DNA from: an uncultured Lachnospiraceae bacterium
GTDB taxonomy: Bacteria > Bacillota > Clostridia > Lachnospirales > Lachnospiraceae
NCBI GenBank assembly: GCA_910584725.1
Contig: CAJUBE010000011.1
Coordinates: 55,817-119,816 of the forward strand
Reading direction: 5' to 3'
DNA length: 64,000 nucleotides
Part shown: one piece after another, positions 8,574 to 17,139 of the stretch
How the letters are laid out: the number at the start of each line of letters is the position of its first letter
Position numbering within the stretch: the first letter of the stretch is position 1
Program-made: the position numbers and the translations under genes
The notes under the pieces: model-generated
Database searches by the model: none
Seen by the model: the letters and a program-made list of their open reading frames with translations, nothing else
What the model was told of the DNA's origin: nothing

Positions 8574-9239
8574 TCAATAGTAAATAAATATTTCTCTACA
8601 AATCTTCTCCACGCATCTTTCTACAAACTCCCTCATAACCTCCTTCGTGCAAAACCGATACTCACTCACATCAAGCACCGCCTTTCCACTAAACTGTTCA
8701 TTTAAGAGGGACTTTTTCTGCCTTGCCAAATCCTTTTTCAAGATGCAGTCCTGCACACCGCAGACTTCGCCCTGTTCCAAAAGCCGCCAGATTTCCTGCG
8801 ACTCCTTATCGTTTTGATAAAGCCACTGGTCAATGCCGTAAGCTTCCGCCGCATACTGCCCGTACACTTCGTCAAGATCTGCGCCCTGCATCATCTTTTC
8901 CCGAAAGGGCGTCCAAATACATCTGTCGTTCTCCCAGTCCGTCAAAAGGTGCGTGCAATAACCCGCCATAAAATCCCGGTTTTCGGCACTCTGGTGTTCT
9001 TTCCAAAACTTGCGAATTGCTTCCAGCCAGCCCTCGCTGTCCAGTGTTATACCCCAGCGCGGTCCAAATTCCCACAAATGACTTTTCTCTTTCAAAGATA
9101 CATCATATCTGTCGTGAAAGTGCACCGCGTCAGGCGCGACAGAACCAAGCAGGAAATCTCCCGATCGCTCTATCCACCCACCGCTATGCCGCGCAACCAA
9201 CTCATATGCCACTTTTAAGTGCACCATCGGATATGACAT
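8574..9239 (-). CDS. Zinc-dependent phospholipase C-like protein
   Basis: A 221-residue protein resembling the zinc-dependent phospholipase C/S1-P1 nuclease-like family (PF00882). Recognisable pieces are an early His (MVHLKVAYELV), GSVAPDAVHF, a His/Asp-rich stretch and the metal-ligand-like HLLTDWENDR. No signal peptide is visible, so it is probably cytosolic, unlike secreted clostridial phospholipases. Its true substrate is unknown. It stands alone: 147 bases separate it from the exporter and 189 bases from the BlaR1-like gene, the latter gap containing only AT-rich sequence without a clear signal. Confidence 0.7.
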   Translation of the reverse strand: MSYPMVHLKVAYELVARHSGGWIERSGDFLLGSVAPDAVHFHDRYDVSLKEKSHLWEFGPRWGITLDSEGWLEAIRKFWKEHQSAENRDFMAGYCTHLLTDWENDRCIWTPFREKMMQGADLDEVYGQYAAEAYGIDQWLYQNDKESQEIWRLLEQGEVCGVQDCILKKDLARQKKSLLNEQFSGKAVLDVSEYRFCTKEVMREFVERCVEKICREIFIYY

Positions 9240-9428
9240 AACCGTTATCTCCGTCTCTGAATTTTTTTTTCATACAAAAGCAGTATATTCCCGTCAGCAA
9301 ACAGAGAATCGAATGTCTCTGCTGCCGACTGCAATCAAGATACATTCCATTATATACTGCGCACAAAACAGTGTCAAAACAAAAGGACCGTCCATTTACA
9401 GACGATCCCCCGCATACCACACGCTTCC

Positions 9429-11978
9429 TTATTTCTTTCTCCCGTTATACTCCACAACCCGGTAAAAATCCTCCTCACTCAGATAAGCTTCCACCTCCCG
9501 CAGCTGTTCATCCGTCAGCGTATTTCCCAAATCAATGTAATAACAAACGCATGTCGCCGCCTCATCCATCTTCCGCACATAAATCAACACACATTCCAGA
9601 CTTCCGAAGGACAATTCATCCATCGCCGTCACGATATCCGTCAGCTCTTTCACGGACACCCGGTAGCAAATCTGCTCAAGAGCTTTGTCGCTGAAACTGC
9701 CCGCCTTCCCTTTCCGCAGCGCTTCCGCCAGATATTTTGCCGACTTGTTGGCATCGGAATACACAAAGATACTCTCCCAGTCGGAGTCAGACACCGCGTC
9801 CTGTTCCAAGAGATGCCGAAAACATTCGCTCACATCCGCCTCCGTCATATACGGCGCAATTTCGACAAGTATGCCGCTGTCAAACGTCCCGGCTCTGCCC
9901 GCCTGCAGCGCCTCCAGAAGATACCGCGCCGTCAGCTTTGCGTCGGAATAGACAAACAACTGCTGCCAGTTTTCCTTCGACAAAACCGCCCCGTCCTCCA
10001 AGGCTTTTCGACACAGCTCACTTACCTCTTTTCCCTCTAACTGTGGAAAAATATCTTCCAGTCTGCTCAAATCCAGCGTTCGCTTTCCCTCCAGCACTTG
10101 ATAGGCATACTCCGAATCTTCACTGTTATAGATACCGTCAAAATCCTCTTTTTTCATTCCTTCATATACTACGTTCAGTTCTTCCAGCTTCGCCTTCTGC
10201 CCCACCATCTTAATCACGTTTCTGCCCTGCGGGAGCGTGATTTTCACGGTACTCTCCTCCCCGCTCTCATTGAGCGTCTGCACCGTCTGATCCGGTCCGA
10301 CCCAGACGAGTTTAAAGCGACCGTCAAAAAGGTGATATCTTGACGATATTTCCAACGTCGTCTCCTTGTTGGCATACAAAATCCATAAGGCATCGGAACC
10401 ATTAAGCATCAGATTCTTCGCATCCACGCTCCTGTCCCCGCCGCTATATATCCACGCACGCCACCAGTCATTCTCACTTTCCCCGGCAATCAAAGCGTCA
10501 TCGTCATACATCCGATAAGCTTTTCCGTTTTTACTTACATGAATCGGCTGATCCAGATTGAAGGAGTCTCCCCACATTTCTGACCACGTTGTCTTTTCCC
10601 AGAAATGCTCTACAAGCCCAATAAAATCCCCATAATCATGCACGGAATAAGTGTTCCCGTAGCCGCCACGGACACCCGCCGCGCCGCAGACAAAAGCCAC
10701 CGACAAAAACATGACAAGCGCCGCCGCAGAACAGAGCCCGACCGCTATTCCCGTACTGTGATACATCGCAATTCCCCGCAATCTCTCTTTCAATGTACTT
10801 TTTCCCTCCAATAGTGTCATAGCCGGCACATTTCTGTGCATTCTCAGCTCTTTCCCCGGCAGTACGCCCTCAGACCAATTTTTCTGCGCCACATCCAGCA
10901 GCACGTTCCCGTATGCCCTGCGTCCCTCCTCCGACAAAAGCTTCAGCATCGTCTCATCACATGCCAGCTCACAGTCTATGTTAAACTTGTGTTGGAACAC
11001 ATACAGAAGCGGGTTAAACCAATGCACGCAGAGCGCCGCCTGAAACACCCACTTATACCAAAGATCCCGCCGCTTGAAGTGCACCAGCTCATGGTGCAGA
11101 ATCAAAATAATATCGTTCTCCTTCCCCACCATCTCCTTCAAAAACCCGGAAGGCAGATAAATACAGGGATGGAAAAGTCCAATCAGCATCGGGCTGTCAA
11201 TGACCGCACACTCATAGAGCGGCATGATTTTTTGCACGCCAAGTCTCCTGTGTATCTCCGCATACTGCGCAAGAATCCGCTGGTTGCTTACAGGTGTGCA
11301 CACCGCGCGCGGCACTCTGTCCTGACTTAATCCCCTTCGGTTCGCATTCTCCATACCGCCCGCGCTGATTTCCCTAACAAACCGGCGATATATCCAGAGT
11401 TTCCTCAGAGCCGTAAAGAGCACGCCGATCAGCCAGATGACTGCGGCAACCTGCCATATCTGTTTCCAAACGTTGCCCGCTGTCCCGCCAACCACGCTGC
11501 TGGCAGATACTGCGCTCTCTGTCAACCCAGGCCCGCCAGTCTGTACCATATTCTGCTCTGCTGCTTTCCCGACTTCTGCCGCATCTGTAGCCGCCATGCC
11601 ACCCGTCTCATGCAGTTCACTTCCGGTGCGCCCGCTCTCTGTCAAACTCTCTGCTCGATCCTGCCCAACCGCGCTCTCCGATTCATCCTGCAAACCTTCT
11701 AATGCCGCGCCCGCGCGTCCGTCCTCCTCTGCCCGCTCCGCCATGCCGGCAATTTCACTCAAATGACTCCCCGCCGCCAACTTCCCCGACAGGTATTCCA
11801 TCAGATTGAGCTCCCCGTGCACAGGCACAAGCAGTCTCACAATGACTAGCAGCCAGAGATAGTACGTCCACCGCTTTGCAAAATAACGACCTGCGACCGG
11901 GCGAAACGCCAGAACCAAAAGACCCACCAGCCCGCCGGACACCGATAACGACAAAATCACAGAAAATAATTGTGTCAT
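9429..11978 (-). CDS. BlaR1-type M56 metallopeptidase sensor with a non-penicillin-binding C-terminus
   Basis: An 849-residue BlaR1/MecR1-like membrane protease. It has N-terminal membrane helices (residues ~5-55), a long Ala/Glu/Ser/Gly-rich insertion (~66-165), further helices, and the zinc-protease motif HHELVH (~295-300) followed by the second metal-site region ELACDE. A membrane helix near residue 415 precedes the outer domain. The usual penicillin-binding motifs (S-x-x-K, S-x-N, K-T-G) are absent. Instead residues ~671-790 contain two tandem ~60-residue repeats sharing the pattern FVYSDA....A.YL.EAL..G.AG.F. It lies 106 bases after the BlaI-type repressor gene and probably cleaves or inactivates that repressor on sensing a signal, here probably not a beta-lactam. 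Start preceded by GGAGGG. Confidence 0.9.
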   Translation of the reverse strand: MTQLFSVILSLSVSGGLVGLLVLAFRPVAGRYFAKRWTYYLWLLVIVRLLVPVHGELNLMEYLSGKLAAGSHLSEIAGMAERAEEDGRAGAALEGLQDESESAVGQDRAESLTESGRTGSELHETGGMAATDAAEVGKAAEQNMVQTGGPGLTESAVSASSVVGGTAGNVWKQIWQVAAVIWLIGVLFTALRKLWIYRRFVREISAGGMENANRRGLSQDRVPRAVCTPVSNQRILAQYAEIHRRLGVQKIMPLYECAVIDSPMLIGLFHPCIYLPSGFLKEMVGKENDIILILHHELVHFKRRDLWYKWVFQAALCVHWFNPLLYVFQHKFNIDCELACDETMLKLLSEEGRRAYGNVLLDVAQKNWSEGVLPGKELRMHRNVPAMTLLEGKSTLKERLRGIAMYHSTGIAVGLCSAAALVMFLSVAFVCGAAGVRGGYGNTYSVHDYGDFIGLVEHFWEKTTWSEMWGDSFNLDQPIHVSKNGKAYRMYDDDALIAGESENDWWRAWIYSGGDRSVDAKNLMLNGSDALWILYANKETTLEISSRYHLFDGRFKLVWVGPDQTVQTLNESGEESTVKITLPQGRNVIKMVGQKAKLEELNVVYEGMKKEDFDGIYNSEDSEYAYQVLEGKRTLDLSRLEDIFPQLEGKEVSELCRKALEDGAVLSKENWQQLFVYSDAKLTARYLLEALQAGRAGTFDSGILVEIAPYMTEADVSECFRHLLEQDAVSDSDWESIFVYSDANKSAKYLAEALRKGKAGSFSDKALEQICYRVSVKELTDIVTAMDELSFGSLECVLIYVRKMDEAATCVCYYIDLGNTLTDEQLREVEAYLSEEDFYRVVEYNGRKK

Positions 11979-12084
11979 AAGTTATACCCTCCGCTCCAAA
12001 TTCTCACGTGTTTCCGACTGCGAATAATAGTCTGTAGATGATTGACTCCTTCTTCCTCCGTCCCAACCGAAAACAGCAGATTTT

Positions 12085-12456
12085 TTATCGAAAGTTATCC
12101 CGAAAATAATCCCGCAGTTCCTCGATATCCTCTCTGCTCAAATCCTCATCCGCAATGAGAGCCGCCGCCAGATTTTTTGCGTCTCCCTTAAAAAATTTAT
12201 TCAGAAAGCTCTTCGTCTCCTCTTTCACATATACGCTCCGCGCCACAAGAGGCGTGTAATAGTAAACATCCCGTTTTTCCTGTGCAATCACGCCCTTATC
12301 AAGCAGCCTGCGAATCAGCGTCAGCACCGTGGTACGCTCCCAGTCCTTTTTCTCGTTCAGACGCGTGCGGATCTCATTGGCGTTTAACGCTTCCCCCGCC
12401 GCCCAGAGCGTTTCCAGTATTTCCAGCTCCGCGTCAGATATTTTTGTGTCTTTCAT
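12085..12456 (-). CDS. BlaI/MecI/CopY-family transcriptional repressor
   Basis: A 123-residue winged-helix repressor. The N-terminal part (ISDAELEILETLWAAGEALNANEI) and the DNA-contact helix region (TTVLTLIRRLLDKGVIAQEKR) are typical of BlaI/MecI, followed by a helical dimerisation region (residues ~80-123). It should bind TACA-N2-TGTA operators; two perfect copies lie immediately upstream at 12493-12540, so it very likely represses itself and the BlaR1-like protease gene downstream. Proteolysis by that protease would relieve repression. The start is preceded by AAGGAG. Confidence 0.93.
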   Translation of the reverse strand: MKDTKISDAELEILETLWAAGEALNANEIRTRLNEKKDWERTTVLTLIRRLLDKGVIAQEKRDVYYYTPLVARSVYVKEETKSFLNKFFKGDAKNLAAALIADEDLSREDIEELRDYFRDNFR

Positions 12457-12492
12457 AAGCGTCTCCTTTTACAGTCCATTTCTAATCTTTCT

Positions 12493-12540
12493 ATGTTTAC
12501 ATATGTAGACTCTTTATCTATAGTCTACATATGTAAACAT
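12493..12540. promoter_or_regulatory. Double BlaI-type operator
   Basis: Two 18-base arms, ATGTTTACATATGTAGAC (12493-12510) and its exact reverse complement (12523-12540), flank 12 bases. Each arm contains the palindrome TACATATGTA (12498-12507 and 12526-12535), matching the known BlaI/MecI core TACA-N2-TGTA. The two centres are 28 bases apart. They lie just upstream of the repressor gene and would give cooperative autoregulation. The remaining ~70 bases to 12612 are AT-rich and may hold the promoter. Confidence 0.85.
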
Positions 12541-12612
12541 ATTTTGTCAATCTATTTTTACTCTTTTTCAAACTTATGAACCTATTTAAAACAGCCCTGC
12601 AAATCAAAAAAA

Positions 12613-12647
12613 GTCTTAAAAAACGGCCGTGCCATAAAAGCACGGCC
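12613..12647 (-). terminator. Intrinsic terminator after the DUF4180 gene
   Basis: Read on the minus strand, an 8-bp stem (GGCCGTGC/GCACGGCC at 12625-12647) with a 7-base loop is followed by a run of T. It lies 50 bases after the DUF4180 stop codon and separates that gene from the bla-type operon. Confidence 0.85.
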
Positions 12648-12696
12648 ACGCCAGCGTACGATTGATACACAACGATCCGATACGGGAAATTGTCTG

Positions 12697-13077
12697 TTAT
12701 ATGCTTTCCTTTATTTTCTGTACCGCTTCCTCTTTTGTCGCCGTAAAGAAAAAGTCCTTTCCTTTATTGCTCTCAAAGATAAAGTCTTTCAGCGGTTTGC
12801 TCGTATAATGGGAATAATCACCATATATGGCAAGTTTCCCGCCATAATTGATGTATTTCTGGAGAATTTCCCCCGCCAGACCGCTGCTTAAAACAAAGAA
12901 ATCCTCAGTGACCGCTTTTTTATCCACGACAAGATACTCCGTGCCTGCTTCGTATTTGGCAGACATAAGCAGATCAAGCGCAGAATCAACATCAGCTATG
13001 ACTTTGTTATCACTTGAATTGTCATTTAGAACTACAGCAATTGACACGCTGCCGCAATCTATTTTTTCAAATCTCAT
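12697..13077 (-). CDS. DUF4180 domain protein
   Basis: A 126-residue protein of the DUF4180 family, recognised by LDLLMSAKYEAG, the region EDFFVLSSGLAGEILQKYINYGGKLAIYGD and the near-invariant KPLKDFIFESNKGKDFFF. No catalytic function is known for the family; its fold is thought to resemble small nucleotide-binding or STAS-like domains, which is not certain. A longer frame runs further upstream, but ATG 13077 sits 7 bases behind a perfect AGGAGG and gives the usual family length. It is divergent from an AraC-type regulator gene, which may control it. Confidence 0.85.
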   Translation of the reverse strand: MRFEKIDCGSVSIAVVLNDNSSDNKVIADVDSALDLLMSAKYEAGTEYLVVDKKAVTEDFFVLSSGLAGEILQKYINYGGKLAIYGDYSHYTSKPLKDFIFESNKGKDFFFTATKEEAVQKIKESI

Positions 13078-13144
13078 GTCTGTACCTCCTTCCGTAAATT
13101 GCAGACAAAATCCCGCAGTACCGTCGCCGATAACGCTTCTGTGT

Positions 13145-13256
13145 ATTGTAGCACGGTCATTTTCCAAATGCAAGAAAAACTTCGGAAGGCTGTTCTTAGC
13201 ATAATTTTTTGTATAAATCGGAAAAATGACAACGGAAACTAAATATGTGATAGAAT
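13145..13256. promoter_or_regulatory. Divergent promoters of DUF4180 and the AraC-type regulator
   Basis: On the minus strand, -35 TTGCAT (13168-13173) and -10 TACAAT (13145-13150) are 17 bases apart and read toward DUF4180. On the plus strand an extended -10, TGATAGAAT (13248-13256), reads toward the regulator without a clear -35. The whole gap 13078-13390 (313 bases) otherwise contains no gene. A longer in-frame extension of the regulator from 13226 exists but is not needed. Confidence 0.55.
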
Positions 13257-13390
13257 CAGACAAAAGAGGAACAACCTTGCGCAAGCCAGAACAGGACTTT
13301 CCTTCCACAATTTTATACAATGGTTTCACACAAGGAGAACAGGTAAAAAACTTCGTTGCCCGGAACGCGAAAAGAGAGGCAGGAACCGAC

Positions 13391-14278
13391 ATGTCAATAC
13401 AACTGATTCAGCAGGCAATACGCTATATGGAAGAACACATTTGCGAGGACATTAACTACACCGACGTGGCAGACAGCATACGCATGTCCAACTACAACTT
13501 CCATCGCACATTCAGCTTTATTACCGGAATGACCGCCAATGAATACATCAGAAACCGCCGTCTTACGCTCGCTGCGCAGGAGCTGCAGACAACGGATCTG
13601 TCCGTCATTGACGCCGCGTACAAATACGGCTATGAATCGCCGGAGAGCTTTTCCAAGGCTTTTCTCCGCTTCCACGGCTCCACCCCGAAGCAGGCAAAGA
13701 AGCCGGGCGCGAAACTCCATTTATTCAATCCCCTTGTGATAAAAATCATAACGGAAGGTGGTAGTATTATGGATTACAGAATGGAACACAAAAAATCGCA
13801 GCAGTTTCTCGCAATGGTGAGAGCCTTTTCAAACGAGATCATCAACGATGACAACGACCACAGCATTCCCGATTTCTGGACGGAATGCTTTGACAAAAAT
13901 CTGGTCGAACCCATGAAGCAGCTTCGGAAGGAAGGGAAGCGGGACGTATACGGCTTATGCAGCCCCACGAAAGAAAATGAAACGCATTTTAACTACGGTA
14001 TCGGCGTTATTGTTGATGACGATACGGACCGCGCCGGGTTAGACGCCCTCATCAAAAAGGGTTATACCATCTGGAACACCGAACCCGCAGACTATGCCGT
14101 ATTCAAATGCCTTGGCGATGACGGAGACTGCATCGGTGAAGTCTGGAGCAAGTTCCACAAAGAATTTTCCCCGCAGACGGGCTATGTGCAGACAGACGAC
14201 ACGGACTTTGAAATCTACTTTGAAAAAGGCGAAGCGGGTCTGTTCTGCGAATTATGGGTGCCTGTCACGAAGGGTTAA
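13391..14278 (+). CDS. AraC-family regulator with GyrI-like effector domain
   Basis: A 295-residue regulator. Residues ~1-110 are the double helix-turn-helix AraC domain (YTDVADSIRMSNYNFHRTFSFITG, then VIDAAYKYGYESPESFSKAFLRFHGSTPKQ). Residues ~125-295 are a GyrI-like/effector-binding domain (YGIGVIVDDDT, YAVFKCLGD, DFEIYF), as in Rob/SoxS-like multidrug sensors that bind small hydrophobic or cationic compounds. The start at 13391 is chosen because the family begins this way and a purine-rich AGGCAGGAA lies in front. It is divergent from DUF4180, its most likely target besides itself. Confidence 0.9.
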   Translation: MSIQLIQQAIRYMEEHICEDINYTDVADSIRMSNYNFHRTFSFITGMTANEYIRNRRLTLAAQELQTTDLSVIDAAYKYGYESPESFSKAFLRFHGSTPKQAKKPGAKLHLFNPLVIKIITEGGSIMDYRMEHKKSQQFLAMVRAFSNEIINDDNDHSIPDFWTECFDKNLVEPMKQLRKEGKRDVYGLCSPTKENETHFNYGIGVIVDDDTDRAGLDALIKKGYTIWNTEPADYAVFKCLGDDGDCIGEVWSKFHKEFSPQTGYVQTDDTDFEIYFEKGEAGLFCELWVPVTKG

Positions 14279-14297
14279 TTCCCTGCATACTATAACA

Positions 14298-14326
14298 AAA
14301 CCGTCCCTAATACGGGGCGGTTTTTG
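14298..14326 (+). terminator. Intrinsic terminator of the AraC-type gene
   Basis: AAACCGTCCC pairs with GGGGCGGTTT around the loop TAATAC and is followed by TTT. It begins 20 bases after the regulator stop codon. Confidence 0.85.
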
Positions 14327-14399
14327 CTTATCGAACCACATCCTCAAATTTTTGTATGCAGTTCTCCGGCTCGCTGCCCGCAGGAATAAACGGACAGCG

Positions 14400-15701
14400 T
14401 CATAGCCGTCCGCCCTCATAGTACGCCAGAAAAGCCTGCCGCGTATATTCCATATCCGCCACTGCCCCAAACTCCCGGATGGAGTGCATGGCGAGAATCG
14501 GCGCGCCCATGTCTACCGTGGGAATTGTGGTCAGCCCGGAAAGCGCGGGACCGATCGTCGAACCGCCCGCGATATCATTCCTGTTTACAAACTTCTGATA
14601 AGGAACGCCCGCCCGCTCACACGCCTCCACAAAATATGCAGCGCTCAGCGCAGTCGTAGCGTACCGCTGGGAGGCGGAATATTTAATCACAGGACCGCCC
14701 CCTAACACGGGACGGCTTTCCGCATCGTGCTTATCGCTGTAGTTGGGATGCACCGCATGCGCCAAGTCCGCTGAAATGGAAGTCGAATTGGCAACCGCCT
14801 GAAAATACCCTTCATCCGTCATGCCCAGATTCTTACAGATGCGGTTTAAAATATGCAGCAAAAGCCCGGAATTGGCTCCCTGCGCGGTGGTGCTCCCCAC
14901 CTCTTCATTGTCGAACGCGGCAAGTACCTGACAGTCCGCTCCCGTCTGCGCCTTTGTAAGAGCAGCCAGCCCCGCATAAGCCATGGACAGATCGTCGATC
15001 CGCGACGCGGAAATAAATTCCTGCTTTTTCCCCGTAAAAATTCCTTTCTGGTACTCATACAAAAACAACTCGTAATCAACGATATCCGTCTTTTCGACGC
15101 CCGTCTCCTCCTGAATCAATGCGTACAGATAATCTTCCTTATCCACATTCTCTTCCTTCATACAGAAAAGCGGCAGGATTTCGGTCTGTTTGTTGCAGGA
15201 ACCCTTTTCATTCATATCTCGGTTGAAATGGATACAGAGATTTGGAATCATAAAAACGGGCTTGTTGATCTGAACCAGCTTTTCCCGCAATGTGCCGTTT
15301 TCCTTCACGACCAGCCGCCCGGCGAGAGCAAGCGGTCTGTCAAACCATGTCTGCAGGATCGCCCCGCCGTACACTTCCACATTCACCTTCACATAGCCGT
15401 CCGGCGTAACAGTGCAGGCGCCCGGTTTGATTTTTAGTGCCGGGGAATCCGTGTGGGCGCCGATGATGCGGAAACCTTCCTTCGCCAAGTCGCCCTTTCC
15501 CACCGTAAAGGCAATCACCGCCGAACTGTTTTTGACTATGAAATATCTTCCTTCTTTTTCCAAAGCCCAGCTCTCCGTCTCCTTTAATTCCTGAAAGCCG
15601 TTTTCTTTCAAAATCGCCGCCGCATTTTTCACGGCATGAAACGCGGTGGGGCTGTCGTTTAAAAATTGTAATAGATTTGTTGCAAATTTTTCTGGTTTCA
15701 C
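14400..15701 (-). CDS. M18 family aminopeptidase
   Basis: A 433-residue dinuclear zinc aminopeptidase of the M18 (aspartyl aminopeptidase/ApeB) family. Visible metal-site and catalytic regions: GAHTDSPALKIKP, the acidic DNEEVGS, the SADLAHAVHPNY stretch, and GGSTIGPALSGL with MHSIRE near the C-terminus. The longest frame starts at 15764, inside a strong hairpin; the GTG at 15701, behind AAAGGA, gives the family's usual length and N-terminus (KPEKFATNLLQFLND). It removes N-terminal (typically acidic) residues in the cytosol. It is the last gene of the minus-strand group that includes SAH hydrolase, separated from it by the hairpin. Confidence 0.92.
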   Translation of the reverse strand: MKPEKFATNLLQFLNDSPTAFHAVKNAAAILKENGFQELKETESWALEKEGRYFIVKNSSAVIAFTVGKGDLAKEGFRIIGAHTDSPALKIKPGACTVTPDGYVKVNVEVYGGAILQTWFDRPLALAGRLVVKENGTLREKLVQINKPVFMIPNLCIHFNRDMNEKGSCNKQTEILPLFCMKEENVDKEDYLYALIQEETGVEKTDIVDYELFLYEYQKGIFTGKKQEFISASRIDDLSMAYAGLAALTKAQTGADCQVLAAFDNEEVGSTTAQGANSGLLLHILNRICKNLGMTDEGYFQAVANSTSISADLAHAVHPNYSDKHDAESRPVLGGGPVIKYSASQRYATTALSAAYFVEACERAGVPYQKFVNRNDIAGGSTIGPALSGLTTIPTVDMGAPILAMHSIREFGAVADMEYTRQAFLAYYEGGRL

Positions 15702-15733
15702 TTCCGAATTTGTCCTTTCTATCCCACTAGCAA

Positions 15734-15761
15734 GTCCGCACCCTGTCGCCAAGGTGCGGAC
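15734..15761 (-). terminator. Hairpin between SAH hydrolase and M18 genes
   Basis: A perfect 9-bp stem, GTCCGCACC/GGTGCGGAC, with a 10-base loop lies about 28 bases after the SAH hydrolase stop. On the gene strand only two T follow, so it may be a weak terminator, a processing site or an attenuator rather than a full stop. Confidence 0.5.
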
Positions 15762-15788
15762 CATTGTTACCGTTACTTATTATCTTAA

Positions 15789-17036
15789 TTACAGAGTATA
15801 GCTATTCAGATACTTCTCCTGTTCCGGCGTCAGCACATCGATCTCTTTGCCAAGGAAAGCAAGTTTTCTCTTTGCCACATCCTTGTCCACCTCTTCCGGC
15901 ACATCGATCAGCTTCTCGGTAAGCTCACTTGCGTGCTCCACCAGATACTTCGCGGAGAGCGCCTGAATCGCAAAGCTCATATCCATAATCTCAGCGGGAT
16001 GCCCGTCTCCCGCTGCCAGATTCACGAGACGCCCTTCGGCAAGTACGAAGATCCACTGACCTGTCGGCAGCTTATAACCCATGATGTTCTTGCGCTGCTC
16101 CCTCGTCTCCACCGCGTTCGCCTTCAGCCATGCCATGTCGATCTCGCAGTCGAAGTGACCCGCATTGCAAAGGATCGCTCCCTCTTTCATCTCGGCAAAA
16201 TCCTCTTTGTCAATTACGCCGTCACAACCCGTCACGGTGATGAAGAAGTCGCCTACCTTCGCCGCTTCCTTCATGGGCATTACGTCAAAGCCGTCCATAA
16301 CTGCCTCGATCGCCTTGATGGGATCGATTTCTGTCACGATAACCCGTGCGCCCAGACCTTTCGCTCTCATTGCCGTGCCCTTGCCGCACCAGCCATAGCC
16401 CGCCACAACGACGATCTTACCTGCCACGATCAGGTTGGTGGTTCTGTTGATGCCGTCCCACACAGACTGACCTGTACCGTATCTGTTATCAAAGAAATGC
16501 TTACATGCCGCATTGTTGACGCGCACCATAGGGAACTTCAATTCTCCCGCATTGTTCATCGCCTCCAGGCGGATGATGCCTGTGGTCGTCTCCTCACAGC
16601 CACCGATAATGTTGGGAATCAAATGCTGCATCTGCGTGTGCACCATCGTCACCAGATCACCGCCGTCGTCAATGATGATATTTGGCTCCGCCTCCAGTAC
16701 GTGGCGAATGTGCGTCTCGTACTCTTCCTGGGTCGCGCCGTACCAGGCATGTACCTCAAGCCCGGCTTTTACAAGAGCCGCCGCCACGTCATCCTGCGTA
16801 GAAAGCGGATTGGAACCTGTCACATACATTTCCGCGCCGCCCGCCGCAAGTACCAGACAAAGGTAAGCGGTTTTCGCCTCCAGATGTACGGACAGCGTCA
16901 CCTTCTTGCCCGCAAAAGGCTTGCTCTCGGAAAATTCTTTTTCCAGTGTGCGGAGCAGGTCGCAGTTCCTTTTCACCCACTCAATCTTTCTCTCACCGGA
17001 TTCGGCAAGATTAATGTCTCTGATTTCACTGCTCAT
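15789..17036 (-). CDS. ahcY: Adenosylhomocysteinase (SAH hydrolase)
   Basis: A 415-residue NAD-dependent S-adenosylhomocysteine hydrolase, which splits SAH into adenosine and homocysteine and so relieves inhibition of methyltransferases. Motifs: HLEAKTAYLCLVLAAGGAEM near the N-terminus, the NAD-binding GYGWCGKGTAMRAKG, VTEIDPIKA, and CNAGHFDCEID. It lacks the ~40-residue insertion of some eukaryotic and bacterial forms, as expected for the shorter bacterial/archaeal type. Start ATG 17036 follows AGGAGG. Its neighbours include a deaminase expected to act on SAH or MTA, pointing to a purine/thioether salvage group. Identity is near certain. Confidence 0.97.
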   Translation of the reverse strand: MSSEIRDINLAESGERKIEWVKRNCDLLRTLEKEFSESKPFAGKKVTLSVHLEAKTAYLCLVLAAGGAEMYVTGSNPLSTQDDVAAALVKAGLEVHAWYGATQEEYETHIRHVLEAEPNIIIDDGGDLVTMVHTQMQHLIPNIIGGCEETTTGIIRLEAMNNAGELKFPMVRVNNAACKHFFDNRYGTGQSVWDGINRTTNLIVAGKIVVVAGYGWCGKGTAMRAKGLGARVIVTEIDPIKAIEAVMDGFDVMPMKEAAKVGDFFITVTGCDGVIDKEDFAEMKEGAILCNAGHFDCEIDMAWLKANAVETREQRKNIMGYKLPTGQWIFVLAEGRLVNLAAGDGHPAEIMDMSFAIQALSAKYLVEHASELTEKLIDVPEEVDKDVAKRKLAFLGKEIDVLTPEQEKYLNSYTL

Positions 17037-17139
17037 GATAGTGTCCTCCTACAATAATTAATCAGCCGAATTTTTATTATAGTGATGGTCGTCTGTCCTA
17101 TCATCACTTATTGTTTTATGTTTACAAGACAGCCGATAT

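Noticed and set aside
9429..11978. Calling the BlaR1-like protein a beta-lactam sensor
   Set aside because: The penicillin-binding motifs are absent from the C-terminal region.
15734..17139. A SAH riboswitch near ahcY
   Set aside because: The gap upstream of ahcY (17037-17139) shows only a short AGTGATG/CATCACT hairpin and none of the SAH-aptamer core I can recall; the hairpin at 15734 is downstream of the gene.
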